Shown piece after piece: positions 1 to 7,632 of a stretch of 40,221 nt of DNA. Below the pieces are notes generated by a model that had not been told where the DNA came from, did no database searches, and saw only the letters and a program-made list of their open reading frames with translations. The stretch spans positions 1 through 40,221 of the IMG/VR virus record IMGVR_UViG_3300047564_002327; one strand, given 5' to 3'. How positions within the stretch are numbered: the first letter of the stretch is position 1; each line of letters starts with the position of its first letter. The translations under genes and the position numbers were made by a program. The stretch comes from a virus.

Positions 1-1
1 T

Positions 2-889
2 ACTAAGATTTCTGCTAGTTTAGTTAACGAAGTTATTGATAGACTAAATTTAAGTTCATCACATACAGGCGGCGAATATGAACTAGATCAAGTCGTTAAA
101 GGGCAAAAGGTTACTGCTAGTATTTGGCAAGATATTGAAACAGTTATTACAGATGTTACACCCCGAAAAAATATAGCCGCCCTAGGACAAACTGCAATTA
201 CTCAATTAGGCATGATTAATCATGTAGACGGTTTTTCAAATAAATTAGTCTATTTGGTTAATTTAAAATTTCCTAGCTATAATAAAGCAAGGTATTTTTT
301 TAATAGTGGAAGCACAATCCGATTAAATTTAGATAAAACAAGCGGCAATTCAGCCGCTGATCAATGGAAAAGTGTATATGAACGCTTAGGAACAGTTAGT
401 TTCAGTTTAGATAACACAGTATCTACTAGTTCAAATATTATCAGTGAAGATCGTGGATTCCAAGACTTACTAACAACCGAGCAGTTATTATTAACTTGCG
501 AAAATATTTCTTCCGGCGGCTATGGCTATGGCTACGGATATGGTTATGGCTACGGATATGGATATGGCTACGGATATGGATATGGCAGGAGAGGTGGCCA
601 CGGATATGGCTATGGCTATGGCTATGGCTACGGATACGGTTATGGCTACGGAACAACTACAAGAAGAATAAGAATTTACGGAACAGTCACACCTGAGGTT
701 CCTGGCAACTGGGCAAGCCCAGTTACTATTACGCTCAGAGTTGAGTTAAGCTCGAGTGATTCATCTGTTACTGGCTCCCATAAATTATATATTGAAAGCA
801 ACAAAGCTACGTCTAAGACAAATAATTCTGCATCGTTTGATATTACACAAGCAGAATATAGCGGAAGTTCGAGTAACACATCGGCCTAA
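2..889 (+). CDS. Probable virion structural / tail-associated protein with Gly-Tyr repeat tract (3' end only)
   Basis: The reading frame is open from the left edge and ends at TAA 887-889, so only the last 295 codons are present; the Met codon at 212 is internal. The visible part begins with a mixed alpha/beta stretch and then has the segment ARYFFNSGSTIRL followed by WKSVYERLGTVSFSL, a pattern I associate with tail-fibre/structural proteins of myoviruses (from memory, not a search). A (Gly-Tyr)n tract split by RRGGH follows, and the C-terminus is Ser/Thr-rich and beta-like, typical of secreted or virion surface domains. It has no membrane segment. An adhesin or fibre-tip role is inferred from the low-complexity Gly tract, by loose analogy with Gly-rich T-even adhesins. 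It is the only gene here that looks like a virion component. Confidence 0.6.
   Translation, partial: TKISASLVNEVIDRLNLSSSHTGGEYELDQVVKGQKVTASIWQDIETVITDVTPRKNIAALGQTAITQLGMINHVDGFSNKLVYLVNLKFPSYNKARYFFNSGSTIRLNLDKTSGNSAADQWKSVYERLGTVSFSLDNTVSTSSNIISEDRGFQDLLTTEQLLLTCENISSGGYGYGYGYGYGYGYGYGYGYGYGRRGGHGYGYGYGYGYGYGYGYGTTTRRIRIYGTVTPEVPGNWASPVTITLRVELSSSDSSVTGSHKLYIESNKATSKTNNSASFDITQAEYSGSSSNTSA
515..652 (+). repeat. Gly-Tyr coding hexanucleotide tandem repeat
   Basis: In-frame tandem repeats of a 6-nt unit, GGNTAY (GGCTAT, GGATAT, GGCTAC, GGTTAT), encode about 11 Tyr-Gly units, then an RRGGH interruption at about 578-592, then about 8 more. The unit varies at synonymous positions, so selection appears to keep the peptide rather than the DNA. 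Such a tract can expand or contract by slippage. Confidence 0.95.
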
Positions 890-906
890 ATTTGTTATTT
901 TAAAAG

Positions 907-914
907 CATAAATA
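907..914 (+). promoter_or_regulatory. T4-like late promoter (CATAAATA)
   Basis: CATAAATA lies in the 58-nt gap between the structural gene and the small gene at 948. It matches T4 late consensus TATAAATA in 7 of 8 positions, and the same TAAATA core recurs in five other intergenic gaps. Late transcription with a gp55-type sigma is inferred from the motif only. Confidence 0.55.
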
Positions 915-947
915 AATTAAAATAGCATTTAATTTATGGAGCTCTGG

Positions 948-1301
948 ATGGACGATAAACTCAAGGCTGCTTTAGAGTTTAGTAATTACCGCTTAACTTT
1001 AAATAACCAAAAACAAAATCTCAAGCAGAGAATGAACACCATGTTAACCATTGGTTACATGAATTCTCTTTTTACTGCGAGATTAGAACTAATCAACTTT
1101 GTTAAACAACTACTCGATATGGGTGTCGAGCGTTACATATTTCTTGACGACAACGAAAATCCCACTATGGTCAGCGACCTTAAAGAGTTTCATGACAAGC
1201 TGTTTAGTGCTTACACCGAAGCTCTAAACGAATATTACGTTGAAAACGAAAAGCTCAAAAAGCAAAGAGACACTAAGGGATTAGTTGGATTAAATGAATA
1301 A
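948..1301 (+). CDS. Small helical protein of unknown function
   Basis: This is a 117-residue, highly charged, mostly helical protein with no recognised domain and no signal peptide. An upstream in-frame ATG at 936 is possible, but GGAG at 938-941 sits 6 nt before ATG 948, an ideal Shine-Dalgarno arrangement, so I chose 948. The C-terminal half (NENPTMVSDLKEFHDKLF, then YYVENEKLKKQ) looks like an amphipathic helix or short coiled coil, as in small phage assembly or chaperone-like proteins. It follows the structural gene and a late-promoter-like box and overlaps the next gene by 8 nt, so it probably heads a late operon. Its role is unknown. Confidence 0.7.
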   Translation: MDDKLKAALEFSNYRLTLNNQKQNLKQRMNTMLTIGYMNSLFTARLELINFVKQLLDMGVERYIFLDDNENPTMVSDLKEFHDKLFSAYTEALNEYYVENEKLKKQRDTKGLVGLNE

Positions 1302-2193
1302 AAAGTTTGAAGCCGGTGTTTTGCTTATTGCCTATAACAACGGAAAAATTGATTATCATAAGCTGGCGCTGATAACGGCCAGATCAGTTAAACTACATAT
1401 GAAATATAATCATGTGACGCTATTAACTGATCAGTCTACCTTTGACAACCTAGTCAATGAACTAACACATGAACAGTTAGCTTGTACCTTTGATCATATT
1501 ATCATCGATAACATCGAACACGAACAAAATACAAGAACGCACAGGGACAGCCCTTGGCAGGAATTTACAACTCAATTCAACAATAAAAGTAAGCACAGTA
1601 TCTTTCAAAAATCTCCTTACGAAAGAACGCTGATGATTGACGTTGATTATATCATTGGTAATAATACATTGGATGCAGTCTTTGAAACCAACAGTGACGT
1701 TGCTATGTATAAGAATGCCATCAGTGTTCGTAATTATAAACCTAGAATTTGGGAACAAAAATTACATCCAGATGGTATTGACATGTGGTGGTCTACTGCT
1801 ATCTATTGGAGAAGTGACAGCGATGTTGCAAAATTATTCTTCGGCCTATGGGAGCATGTCAAGGAAAATTACAACTACTATAAATGGTTATATAAGTTTC
1901 CTGGCGTTTTATTTAGAACAGACTATGCAGTTAGTATAGCCACACATATCCTGAATGGACACAAAGTTGGCAACGTTGTTCATGAGTTGCCAGGCAAGGT
2001 TATGAGATTCAGCGAACAAATTGACGACGTGATCAAATTTAATCAAATCAATGATATAATGTTAATGTGTCCGGATCCTAGGGAACTTTGGAAAAATATT
2101 ATCAGCAGAATAAAAAACGAAAATGTCCACGTCATGAACAAGATGGCTATACTGAGACATTATGATGAAATTAAAGAAATGATCTATGAGTGA
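1294..2193 (+). CDS. Putative GT-A-type glycosyltransferase
   Basis: A 299-residue soluble protein. The N-terminus has an alternating hydrophobic strand (GVLLIAYNNGKIDY) followed by LALITARSVKLHM and VTLLTDQ, the usual opening of GT-A nucleotide-sugar transferases that handle a list of acceptors. A DxD-type metal/nucleotide-sugar motif is visible as LMIDVDYIIGN near residue 115, preceded by SPYERTLMID. The later WWSTAIYWRSD and LFRTDYAVSIATHIL segments fit an acceptor-binding half. It overlaps both neighbours by 8 nt and is probably co-translated with the related gene downstream. Donor and acceptor sugars are unknown; glycosyltransferase is inferred from fold-level features. Confidence 0.6.
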   Translation: MNKKFEAGVLLIAYNNGKIDYHKLALITARSVKLHMKYNHVTLLTDQSTFDNLVNELTHEQLACTFDHIIIDNIEHEQNTRTHRDSPWQEFTTQFNNKSKHSIFQKSPYERTLMIDVDYIIGNNTLDAVFETNSDVAMYKNAISVRNYKPRIWEQKLHPDGIDMWWSTAIYWRSDSDVAKLFFGLWEHVKENYNYYKWLYKFPGVLFRTDYAVSIATHILNGHKVGNVVHELPGKVMRFSEQIDDVIKFNQINDIMLMCPDPRELWKNIISRIKNENVHVMNKMAILRHYDEIKEMIYE

Positions 2194-3028
2194 AGGCTAT
2201 CTAATAACAAACTGTTCAGAAGATAATCTGCTACAAGTCGAACTTCTTGTTAAAAGTATAAAATACTTTGACAGAGAACGACCGGTGAGTATTGTAACCC
2301 ACGATGCTGGTCTGGCAGAAAAACTTTCTTATATTGATAAGGAAGTTGTATTAACCACAAAGCCTGAAATAGTTACAGCAAACTATTTTCACAGCTTGTT
2401 AAATAGCCCTTACGAAAAAACTATTGCTTTCCTTCCGGACCAACTTTTAACAAATTTTAATCCAGCAGTCTGGGAAAATTTAAGAGGGATGAACAGTATA
2501 GTATTACCCAAGCACCGATACAATTTTAACGGCGAAGCCCTAGCACAATCCATATATCATCACGGCAGCATAGAAGAAAAAAGTTTTAATGATAGCACAG
2601 TGCTAAATGCTATATTTTTTAACAAGTCCAAAGGATGCGATTATGTATTTGGTCTAGCAGTGGTTATTGCTAGTCAATACGATCAAAATGATTTTATTGA
2701 TTTCTTTGGAGAAATACCCGACAATGCTATGCCCAGTTTGCCTGAATATCTTTGGCCAGAATGGTTGATGACTTTGCTGTCTAAGATTCTTAGTATTAAC
2801 GTTACCAAGTTTGACTTTGTAGAATGCATAGATTTGACTACAAGAGAAAATAGTTACAACAATGAAAATTGGGCAAGAAGATCCTGGCCAGAATTTTTAT
2901 CTTATTGGGTCAATGAACAAGGTAGCATAAAGATTGAAAATTATGTGCAATTAGGTTTGATTAAATATACTACTAACGCCTGGTTGACAGAAACAACTTT
3001 AGCTAACCTAAGAAAAAAATATATCTAA
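2186..3028 (+). CDS. Glycosyltransferase-like protein without an obvious DxD
   Basis: A 280-residue protein that opens like its upstream neighbour (GYLITNCSEDNLLQVELL, then SIKYFDRERPVSIVTHD). Where the neighbour has its DxD, this one reads SPYEKTIAFLPDQLLTNF: the SPYE(K/R)T lead-in is conserved but the acidic pair is replaced by LPDQ. It could be a diverged or non-catalytic paralogue, perhaps a partner subunit, or use a different metal-binding residue. The C-terminal half contains LPEYLWPEWLMTLL. It starts in an 8-nt overlap with the gene before and abuts the gene after (TAA then ATG), indicating one operon. Assignment rests on similarity to the neighbour. Confidence 0.5.
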   Translation: MSEGYLITNCSEDNLLQVELLVKSIKYFDRERPVSIVTHDAGLAEKLSYIDKEVVLTTKPEIVTANYFHSLLNSPYEKTIAFLPDQLLTNFNPAVWENLRGMNSIVLPKHRYNFNGEALAQSIYHHGSIEEKSFNDSTVLNAIFFNKSKGCDYVFGLAVVIASQYDQNDFIDFFGEIPDNAMPSLPEYLWPEWLMTLLSKILSINVTKFDFVECIDLTTRENSYNNENWARRSWPEFLSYWVNEQGSIKIENYVQLGLIKYTTNAWLTETTLANLRKKYI

Positions 3029-3997
3029 ATGCTTGACGAAAATGATATTGAATTTGACATACAAAAAACTATTCTTAAGAAAAAAGAAAATAAGAATAGT
3101 TGGTTTTATGTCGAGTATGATCGTTTAACTAATCAAGTATTTGGAGTCACGCCTAATAAATTTAAATCAGACAATATCAGAAATGCTATACTAGAAGTCG
3201 AAGAAAATGACATTATACGAGCAATCTTCAATAATAAAATAGCATTGCATAAGTTAAAAGTTCGTTACGATCATAACACCAACACAAGAACTTTGTATCG
3301 TCAACGGGAATTAAGTCGTTACGAATTTGATTTTATAAGAAGTTCTAAAACTAGCGAAGATAATTTCATACATCTGCACTGTGATGTTATTTCTAAAAAG
3401 ATTAATGTCAACTTCATTGAAAATATATTTCTTAAAGAATTTACTAACGAACGTGTCAACGAACTAACTCTGGGTGAGTTACCAAAAGATTTACCAGTGT
3501 ATTGTATCGACAGATACGAACCAAGCAAGCTATTTGATACTATCAATATCAATTTTAAGAAACTATTTAACGGATACGAACAGAGATTTAATTGTGTTTG
3601 GTTGCCAGACGACGCCGACAAATTAGACACCTTTGACTTTTTACACTATAATCATAATATAAGAATCAGTGTAGATAGAGATCCTTTTTATATTCCTATT
3701 GCGAAAGAAAGCTATAAACCAGCTATACTTTATAAGCAGTTTAAAAATAGACTACAAATACAAAGTGTAATCAATGAATCAAAAAATTTTCATTTGGATT
3801 CGAATATTACATTTTATTTGTTTGATTCTACAGAACCAGGTGAAATTTTAGATACCATAACTTTAAATAGTTCTGACTTAGATAATTTTAACCTTCTTGA
3901 ATTTAAACTAAAAACAACTAAAAAAGTTAAAATGATTTCTAACTACAGCCATTTACACATTGAGGACGCAAATGTTAGCACCTATTACCAGTTTTGA
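3029..3997 (+). CDS. Protein of unknown function
   Basis: A 322-residue protein I do not recognise. It is rich in Asn, Lys, Asp, Phe and Tyr, has no signal peptide or membrane helix, and appears dominated by beta strands with short charged loops (for example NSWFYVEYDRLTNQVFGV and DNFIHLHCDVISKKINVNF). Its base composition is visibly more A+T-rich than the flanking radical SAM genes. ATG follows directly after the upstream TAA and the 3' end overlaps the next gene by 26 nt. The beta-rich composition and position near a structural gene would fit a virion or scaffold protein, but nothing specific supports that over an accessory role in glycan synthesis. Confidence 0.6.
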   Translation: MLDENDIEFDIQKTILKKKENKNSWFYVEYDRLTNQVFGVTPNKFKSDNIRNAILEVEENDIIRAIFNNKIALHKLKVRYDHNTNTRTLYRQRELSRYEFDFIRSSKTSEDNFIHLHCDVISKKINVNFIENIFLKEFTNERVNELTLGELPKDLPVYCIDRYEPSKLFDTININFKKLFNGYEQRFNCVWLPDDADKLDTFDFLHYNHNIRISVDRDPFYIPIAKESYKPAILYKQFKNRLQIQSVINESKNFHLDSNITFYLFDSTEPGEILDTITLNSSDLDNFNLLEFKLKTTKKVKMISNYSHLHIEDANVSTYYQF

Positions 3998-4943
3998 TAT
4001 CGTATTTTTAAGCTACGATGAACCTAACGCCGATTACAACTACGCTAATCTATTACAAAAAGCGCCATGGGCCAAACGAGTCCATGGCGTCAAAGGATTT
4101 GATGCAGCACACAAAGCCGCAGCCAAAGCAGCTGAAACAGATCGATTTATTACCGTAGACGCCGATAATATTGTAAGGGATGAATTCTTCACTATTGAGT
4201 TAGAAATGGATAGAATCGGCCGCCATGATGTCATCAGCTGGGCCGGCAAGAATGTTGTAAATGGTCTGGTTTATGGTAATGGTGGAATTAAGATGTGGCC
4301 AAAACATGTAGTTGAGCAAATGAAAACTCACGAAGCCGCCGAAGATCCTAAGGCTCAGGTTGACTTTTGTTGGGATATCTATTATTATCAGATGAATAAT
4401 ATCTATAGCGATGTTTACAACAATGCCAGCTGTTATCAGGCTTTTCGAGCAGGATTTCGTGAAGGTGTTAAACTATTGCTAGAAGGCGGACAGACTGTGG
4501 ACCCTCGTCGTCTTAAACAACGAGTGCATGAAAGAAACTATAAGCGTATGCTAGTATGGGCCAGTGTAGGTGCAGATATAGAAAATGGGTATTGGGCAAT
4601 GTATGGCACACGAATTGGTGCATATATGGCTAACATAGCAAGAAATGAATTTGACTTTGTAATGATTCGCGACTATGATTGGTGTGATGGCTTTTGGGAA
4701 CAAAGTATTAAACCTATGTTTGCCGGAGAGACCGGCAAGTGTAACAGCACAGGTTGGACTTATGATGCGGATAAACTTAAGAAAGAAATTTTCAAGTTTG
4801 GTGAAAGTCTTCGTTCAAGACTAGACCTTGAAGTTGCTGAGCTAGATGTCAATGGTAGTCGTATGTTTAAGGAAAGTTGGATCAATCCTCCAAGGCTTGG
4901 CGCAATGGTCAAGGAAAGTGATGTAGATAATTCTATAAAGTAA
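3972..4943 (+). CDS. YDEPNAD-family putative GT-A glycosyltransferase (long form)
   Basis: A 323-residue protein. I place the start at ATG 3972 because TTGAGGACGCA upstream gives a GAGG Shine-Dalgarno at the right distance; an in-frame TTG lies 12 nt earlier. It opens with FDIVFLSYDEPNADYNYANLL, then KRVHGVKGFDAAHKAA, then the putative metal-binding DxD in FITVDADNIVRDEF. Later conserved blocks are VNGLVYGNGGIKMW, QAFRAGFREGVKLLL and DYDWCDGFWEQ. Three paralogues occur in tandem at 28043-30483; this copy is closest to the 344-residue one at 28764 (both GNGG type). The VDAD motif and fold order suggest transfer of a nucleotide sugar, but the family's substrate is unknown to me. It immediately precedes a radical SAM gene. 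Confidence 0.6.
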   Translation: MLAPITSFDIVFLSYDEPNADYNYANLLQKAPWAKRVHGVKGFDAAHKAAAKAAETDRFITVDADNIVRDEFFTIELEMDRIGRHDVISWAGKNVVNGLVYGNGGIKMWPKHVVEQMKTHEAAEDPKAQVDFCWDIYYYQMNNIYSDVYNNASCYQAFRAGFREGVKLLLEGGQTVDPRRLKQRVHERNYKRMLVWASVGADIENGYWAMYGTRIGAYMANIARNEFDFVMIRDYDWCDGFWEQSIKPMFAGETGKCNSTGWTYDADKLKKEIFKFGESLRSRLDLEVAELDVNGSRMFKESWINPPRLGAMVKESDVDNSIK

Positions 4944-4946
4944 AAC

Positions 4947-6179
4947 ATGAGTTGGCAAACGGAACCAGTTACCCTATTACATATCGAACTATCGACGTTC
5001 TGTAATGCAGCCTGCCCTCTTTGTTTAAGATATTATAATTCTTCAACCATAGTCAGGCCCGACTTAAATCAAACTAGTATTAGCCTAGAGCAATTTAAGA
5101 AATACTTTACAGTAGAATTTTTATCTAATCTTAAGAGAGTAATTTATTGCGGTACAATGGGCGATCCAATGATGGCCCGAGACTGCTATGACATTGTCAA
5201 ATACGTTCATGAAATGAATCCAAAATGTCAGCAGACTTTTCACACTAACGGAGGCCTTCGCGACAATAAGTTTTGGGCTAAGATGGGACAACTGTTTACT
5301 GAGTCCAATATGAAGTTAGTATTCAGCATAGACGGACTTGAAGATACCAATCATTTATATCGTAGAAATGTCAATTGGACTAAGCTAATCAATAATGCAC
5401 AGACATTTATCGACAATGGCGGTCGCGCTCATTGGGAATACTTAATTTTCGATCACAACGATCATCAAGTTGAAGAAGCTCGCCAATTGGCCAAAACTAT
5501 GGGCTTTACTGAATTTGTTTATAAGAGACCCACCGGCTTCGAATCCAGGGAAGGACTATACAAACCTAGAGAAGTATTTGACGACCATGGTGACTTACTC
5601 TATCAAATTTATCCTACAAAAAAGCCAGAATATAACGGCGGCAACAAGATTAAGATTAATAGTTTATTAGACAGTATAATGAATGACGAAAAGTATTCAG
5701 TTGACCTTGGTCTAATAGACGAAGTCAAGCAATTAGGATATTTTCCGCAGATACAACAACGACTAGAAACATTTAGTAGTGACCGTGTTCGGGAATTGGG
5801 CAGCTACAAAGACGAGCTAAACAAACGAGAAGTTAAGTGTAATAGTCTTTGTCAAAAAGATGGCCATGAAATCTATGTCAACGCCGAAGGCATTGTATAC
5901 CCTTGTTGCTTTGTTGGAACCAGATACGATGCTAGACTAGTTAGCTTTGTTGATGACCAATTAAAAATCGCATTTACTCCTTTCAAAGAAAGTCTGGATC
6001 TTAACATACAAAATATCGACACTATTTTAAAGTCGGGGGTGTTTGAAAAGATATTTGTTGAAAGTTGGAGTAAGCCCGGAATAGAAAACGGCAAAATGGC
6101 AATTTGTGCAGAAACTTGCAGCAGTAACAGTTGGTTTGACCTACTATATATTAACAACAAAGAAAAATCAAATGGATAA
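4947..6179 (+). CDS. Radical SAM enzyme with C-terminal SPASM-like domain
   Basis: A 410-residue protein. The radical SAM [4Fe-4S] motif CxxxCxxC is at residues about 19, 23 and 26 (FCNAACPLC). Core features follow: YCGTMGDPMMA (GGEP-equivalent strand), HTNGG, and FSIDGLEDTNHLYRRN. The signature DHNDHQVEEA recurs in three other radical SAM proteins of this window. The C-terminal third carries extra cysteines (KCNSLC, YPCCF, ICAETC) arranged like a SPASM/twitch auxiliary cluster domain. SPASM enzymes commonly modify peptides or carbohydrates using SAM radicals; which applies here is not evident. It lies 3 nt after a putative glycosyltransferase and overlaps the next radical SAM gene by 8 nt. 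Confidence 0.85.
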   Translation: MSWQTEPVTLLHIELSTFCNAACPLCLRYYNSSTIVRPDLNQTSISLEQFKKYFTVEFLSNLKRVIYCGTMGDPMMARDCYDIVKYVHEMNPKCQQTFHTNGGLRDNKFWAKMGQLFTESNMKLVFSIDGLEDTNHLYRRNVNWTKLINNAQTFIDNGGRAHWEYLIFDHNDHQVEEARQLAKTMGFTEFVYKRPTGFESREGLYKPREVFDDHGDLLYQIYPTKKPEYNGGNKIKINSLLDSIMNDEKYSVDLGLIDEVKQLGYFPQIQQRLETFSSDRVRELGSYKDELNKREVKCNSLCQKDGHEIYVNAEGIVYPCCFVGTRYDARLVSFVDDQLKIAFTPFKESLDLNIQNIDTILKSGVFEKIFVESWSKPGIENGKMAICAETCSSNSWFDLLYINNKEKSNG

Positions 6180-7632
6180 TTTAGGAAGATACCGAGAAAC
6201 AAAAGTAGAGCTAGATAAAGTTAGCTCTAGCATGTGTGCGGCTAAATGGAATCAAGTTACTGTGCATTTAGGCACAGGCATGACGCATAGCTGTCACCAT
6301 CCAGCGCCACACAAAATCCCATTGAGTGAAATTGCCAGCAACCCTAGTGCATTACATAATACTAATTTTAAAAAGTCACAGCGCAATCTTATGCTCAACG
6401 GACAAAGACCCAAGGAGTGCGACTATTGCTGGCGAGTAGAAGATGCACACATCAGTGAAACAGAAAATAATGTTTTTAGCGACCGTATAACTAAGAGCTC
6501 TGAATCCTGGGCCTTACCGCATATTCAGTCTTTAAAAGAAACACCATGGACTGCTAACGTAAATCCTCGTTATATGGAAGTCAGTTTCGATACTACATGT
6601 AATCTTAAGTGTGCATATTGCGGCCCTAGTTTCAGCACAACATGGCGTCAAGAGATTGAACAGCACGGTGCTTATAAATTGGGCGACGGTGGATTATATG
6701 ACCTTGGTTGGCTTGAAAGCACAGGGCAGTTACCTATGCCCATCACCAAGCCAAATCCTTATATAGATGCTTTCTGGCAATGGTGGCCTGATGCTGTTAA
6801 AGATATTGAAATATTTAGAATTACCGGTGGTGAACCATTATTAAGTAAACAGGTATTCCGTGTATTGGATTATCTGATCGATAATCCACAGCCGCAGATG
6901 GAGTTTAACATCAACTCTAATTTATGTGTACCAAAAGAAATCTTTAATAGGTTCATTGAAAAAATGCAGATTATTAAAGAAAAAAATGCTGTTAAAGATT
7001 TCAAAGTATACACTAGTAATGAAGCACATGGCGCACATGCAGAGTATATACGTTACGGCCTAGACTATCAGCAGTGGCTGGCAAATTGTCATAGAGTATT
7101 GGCAGAAATTCCCGATAGCAAATTAACAATCATGGCAGCATACAACTTTTTAAGTTTACCTAGCTTTAAATTAATGATGGACGATGTCATTGATATGAAA
7201 TGGAAATATACGGTGCAACCACATCGTAAAAATCCAGTGGGCCTAGACGTTCCATATATACGTTGGCCCGAATTTTTAGCAGCCTGGGTAGGTGATTTTA
7301 ATAAACACTTACCTTACGTTGAAGATGCTGTCACACACATGTTTAGAAATATACATCAAATGTTCTGGCCACCTCTTTGTGGCAAAGGATTCTTTGATTA
7401 CGAAGTAAATAGATTCGAACGTCTCTACTACACTATACGAGAAGAGATGATCAAAGTAGGTGAAGACAAACCGCGTTTAGCAAAACTCAGAGGCGAGTTT
7501 GCTGAATACATATATCAATATGACGAACGCAAAGGCACTAATTTTGTAGAAGTATTCCCTGAGTATGGTGACTTCTATAACGAGTGCAAAGAATATTCAA
7601 AACGATTTAACGAAGGCGAATTTAAAAAATGA
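6172..7632 (+). CDS. Radical SAM enzyme with N-terminal twitch-like four-Cys domain
   Basis: A 486-residue protein starting at ATG 6172; an in-frame ATG at 6106 would overlap the upstream gene by 74 nt and add 22 residues of non-conserved sequence. Before the radical SAM core there is a four-Cys module: C22 (CAAKW), C41 (SCHHP), C83 and C86 (ECDYCW). The SAM cluster motif CNLKCAYC has cysteines 143, 147 and 150, followed by ITGGEPLL. This order, auxiliary cluster first and SAM barrel second, matches what I recall as the twitch domain-containing radical SAM family common in marine phages. The C-terminus (YDERKGTNFVEVFPEY) is shared with the other three copies. The reaction is unknown. The stop overlaps the next start (ATGA) and a close paralogue follows. 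Confidence 0.85.
   Translation: MDNLGRYRETKVELDKVSSSMCAAKWNQVTVHLGTGMTHSCHHPAPHKIPLSEIASNPSALHNTNFKKSQRNLMLNGQRPKECDYCWRVEDAHISETENNVFSDRITKSSESWALPHIQSLKETPWTANVNPRYMEVSFDTTCNLKCAYCGPSFSTTWRQEIEQHGAYKLGDGGLYDLGWLESTGQLPMPITKPNPYIDAFWQWWPDAVKDIEIFRITGGEPLLSKQVFRVLDYLIDNPQPQMEFNINSNLCVPKEIFNRFIEKMQIIKEKNAVKDFKVYTSNEAHGAHAEYIRYGLDYQQWLANCHRVLAEIPDSKLTIMAAYNFLSLPSFKLMMDDVIDMKWKYTVQPHRKNPVGLDVPYIRWPEFLAAWVGDFNKHLPYVEDAVTHMFRNIHQMFWPPLCGKGFFDYEVNRFERLYYTIREEMIKVGEDKPRLAKLRGEFAEYIYQYDERKGTNFVEVFPEYGDFYNECKEYSKRFNEGEFKK

Noticed and set aside
441-656. Minus-strand ORF rich in His/Arg/Ser opposite the Gly-Tyr repeat, and a plus-frame Trp/Leu/Arg ORF at 496-696
   Set aside because: Both are frame shadows of the GGNTAY hexamer repeat; neither has a ribosome binding site.
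6106-6171. Upstream in-frame start of the radical SAM gene at 6172
   Set aside because: The extra 22 residues are read from within the SPASM region of the previous gene and resemble neither paralogue; ATG 6172 aligns with the family start.
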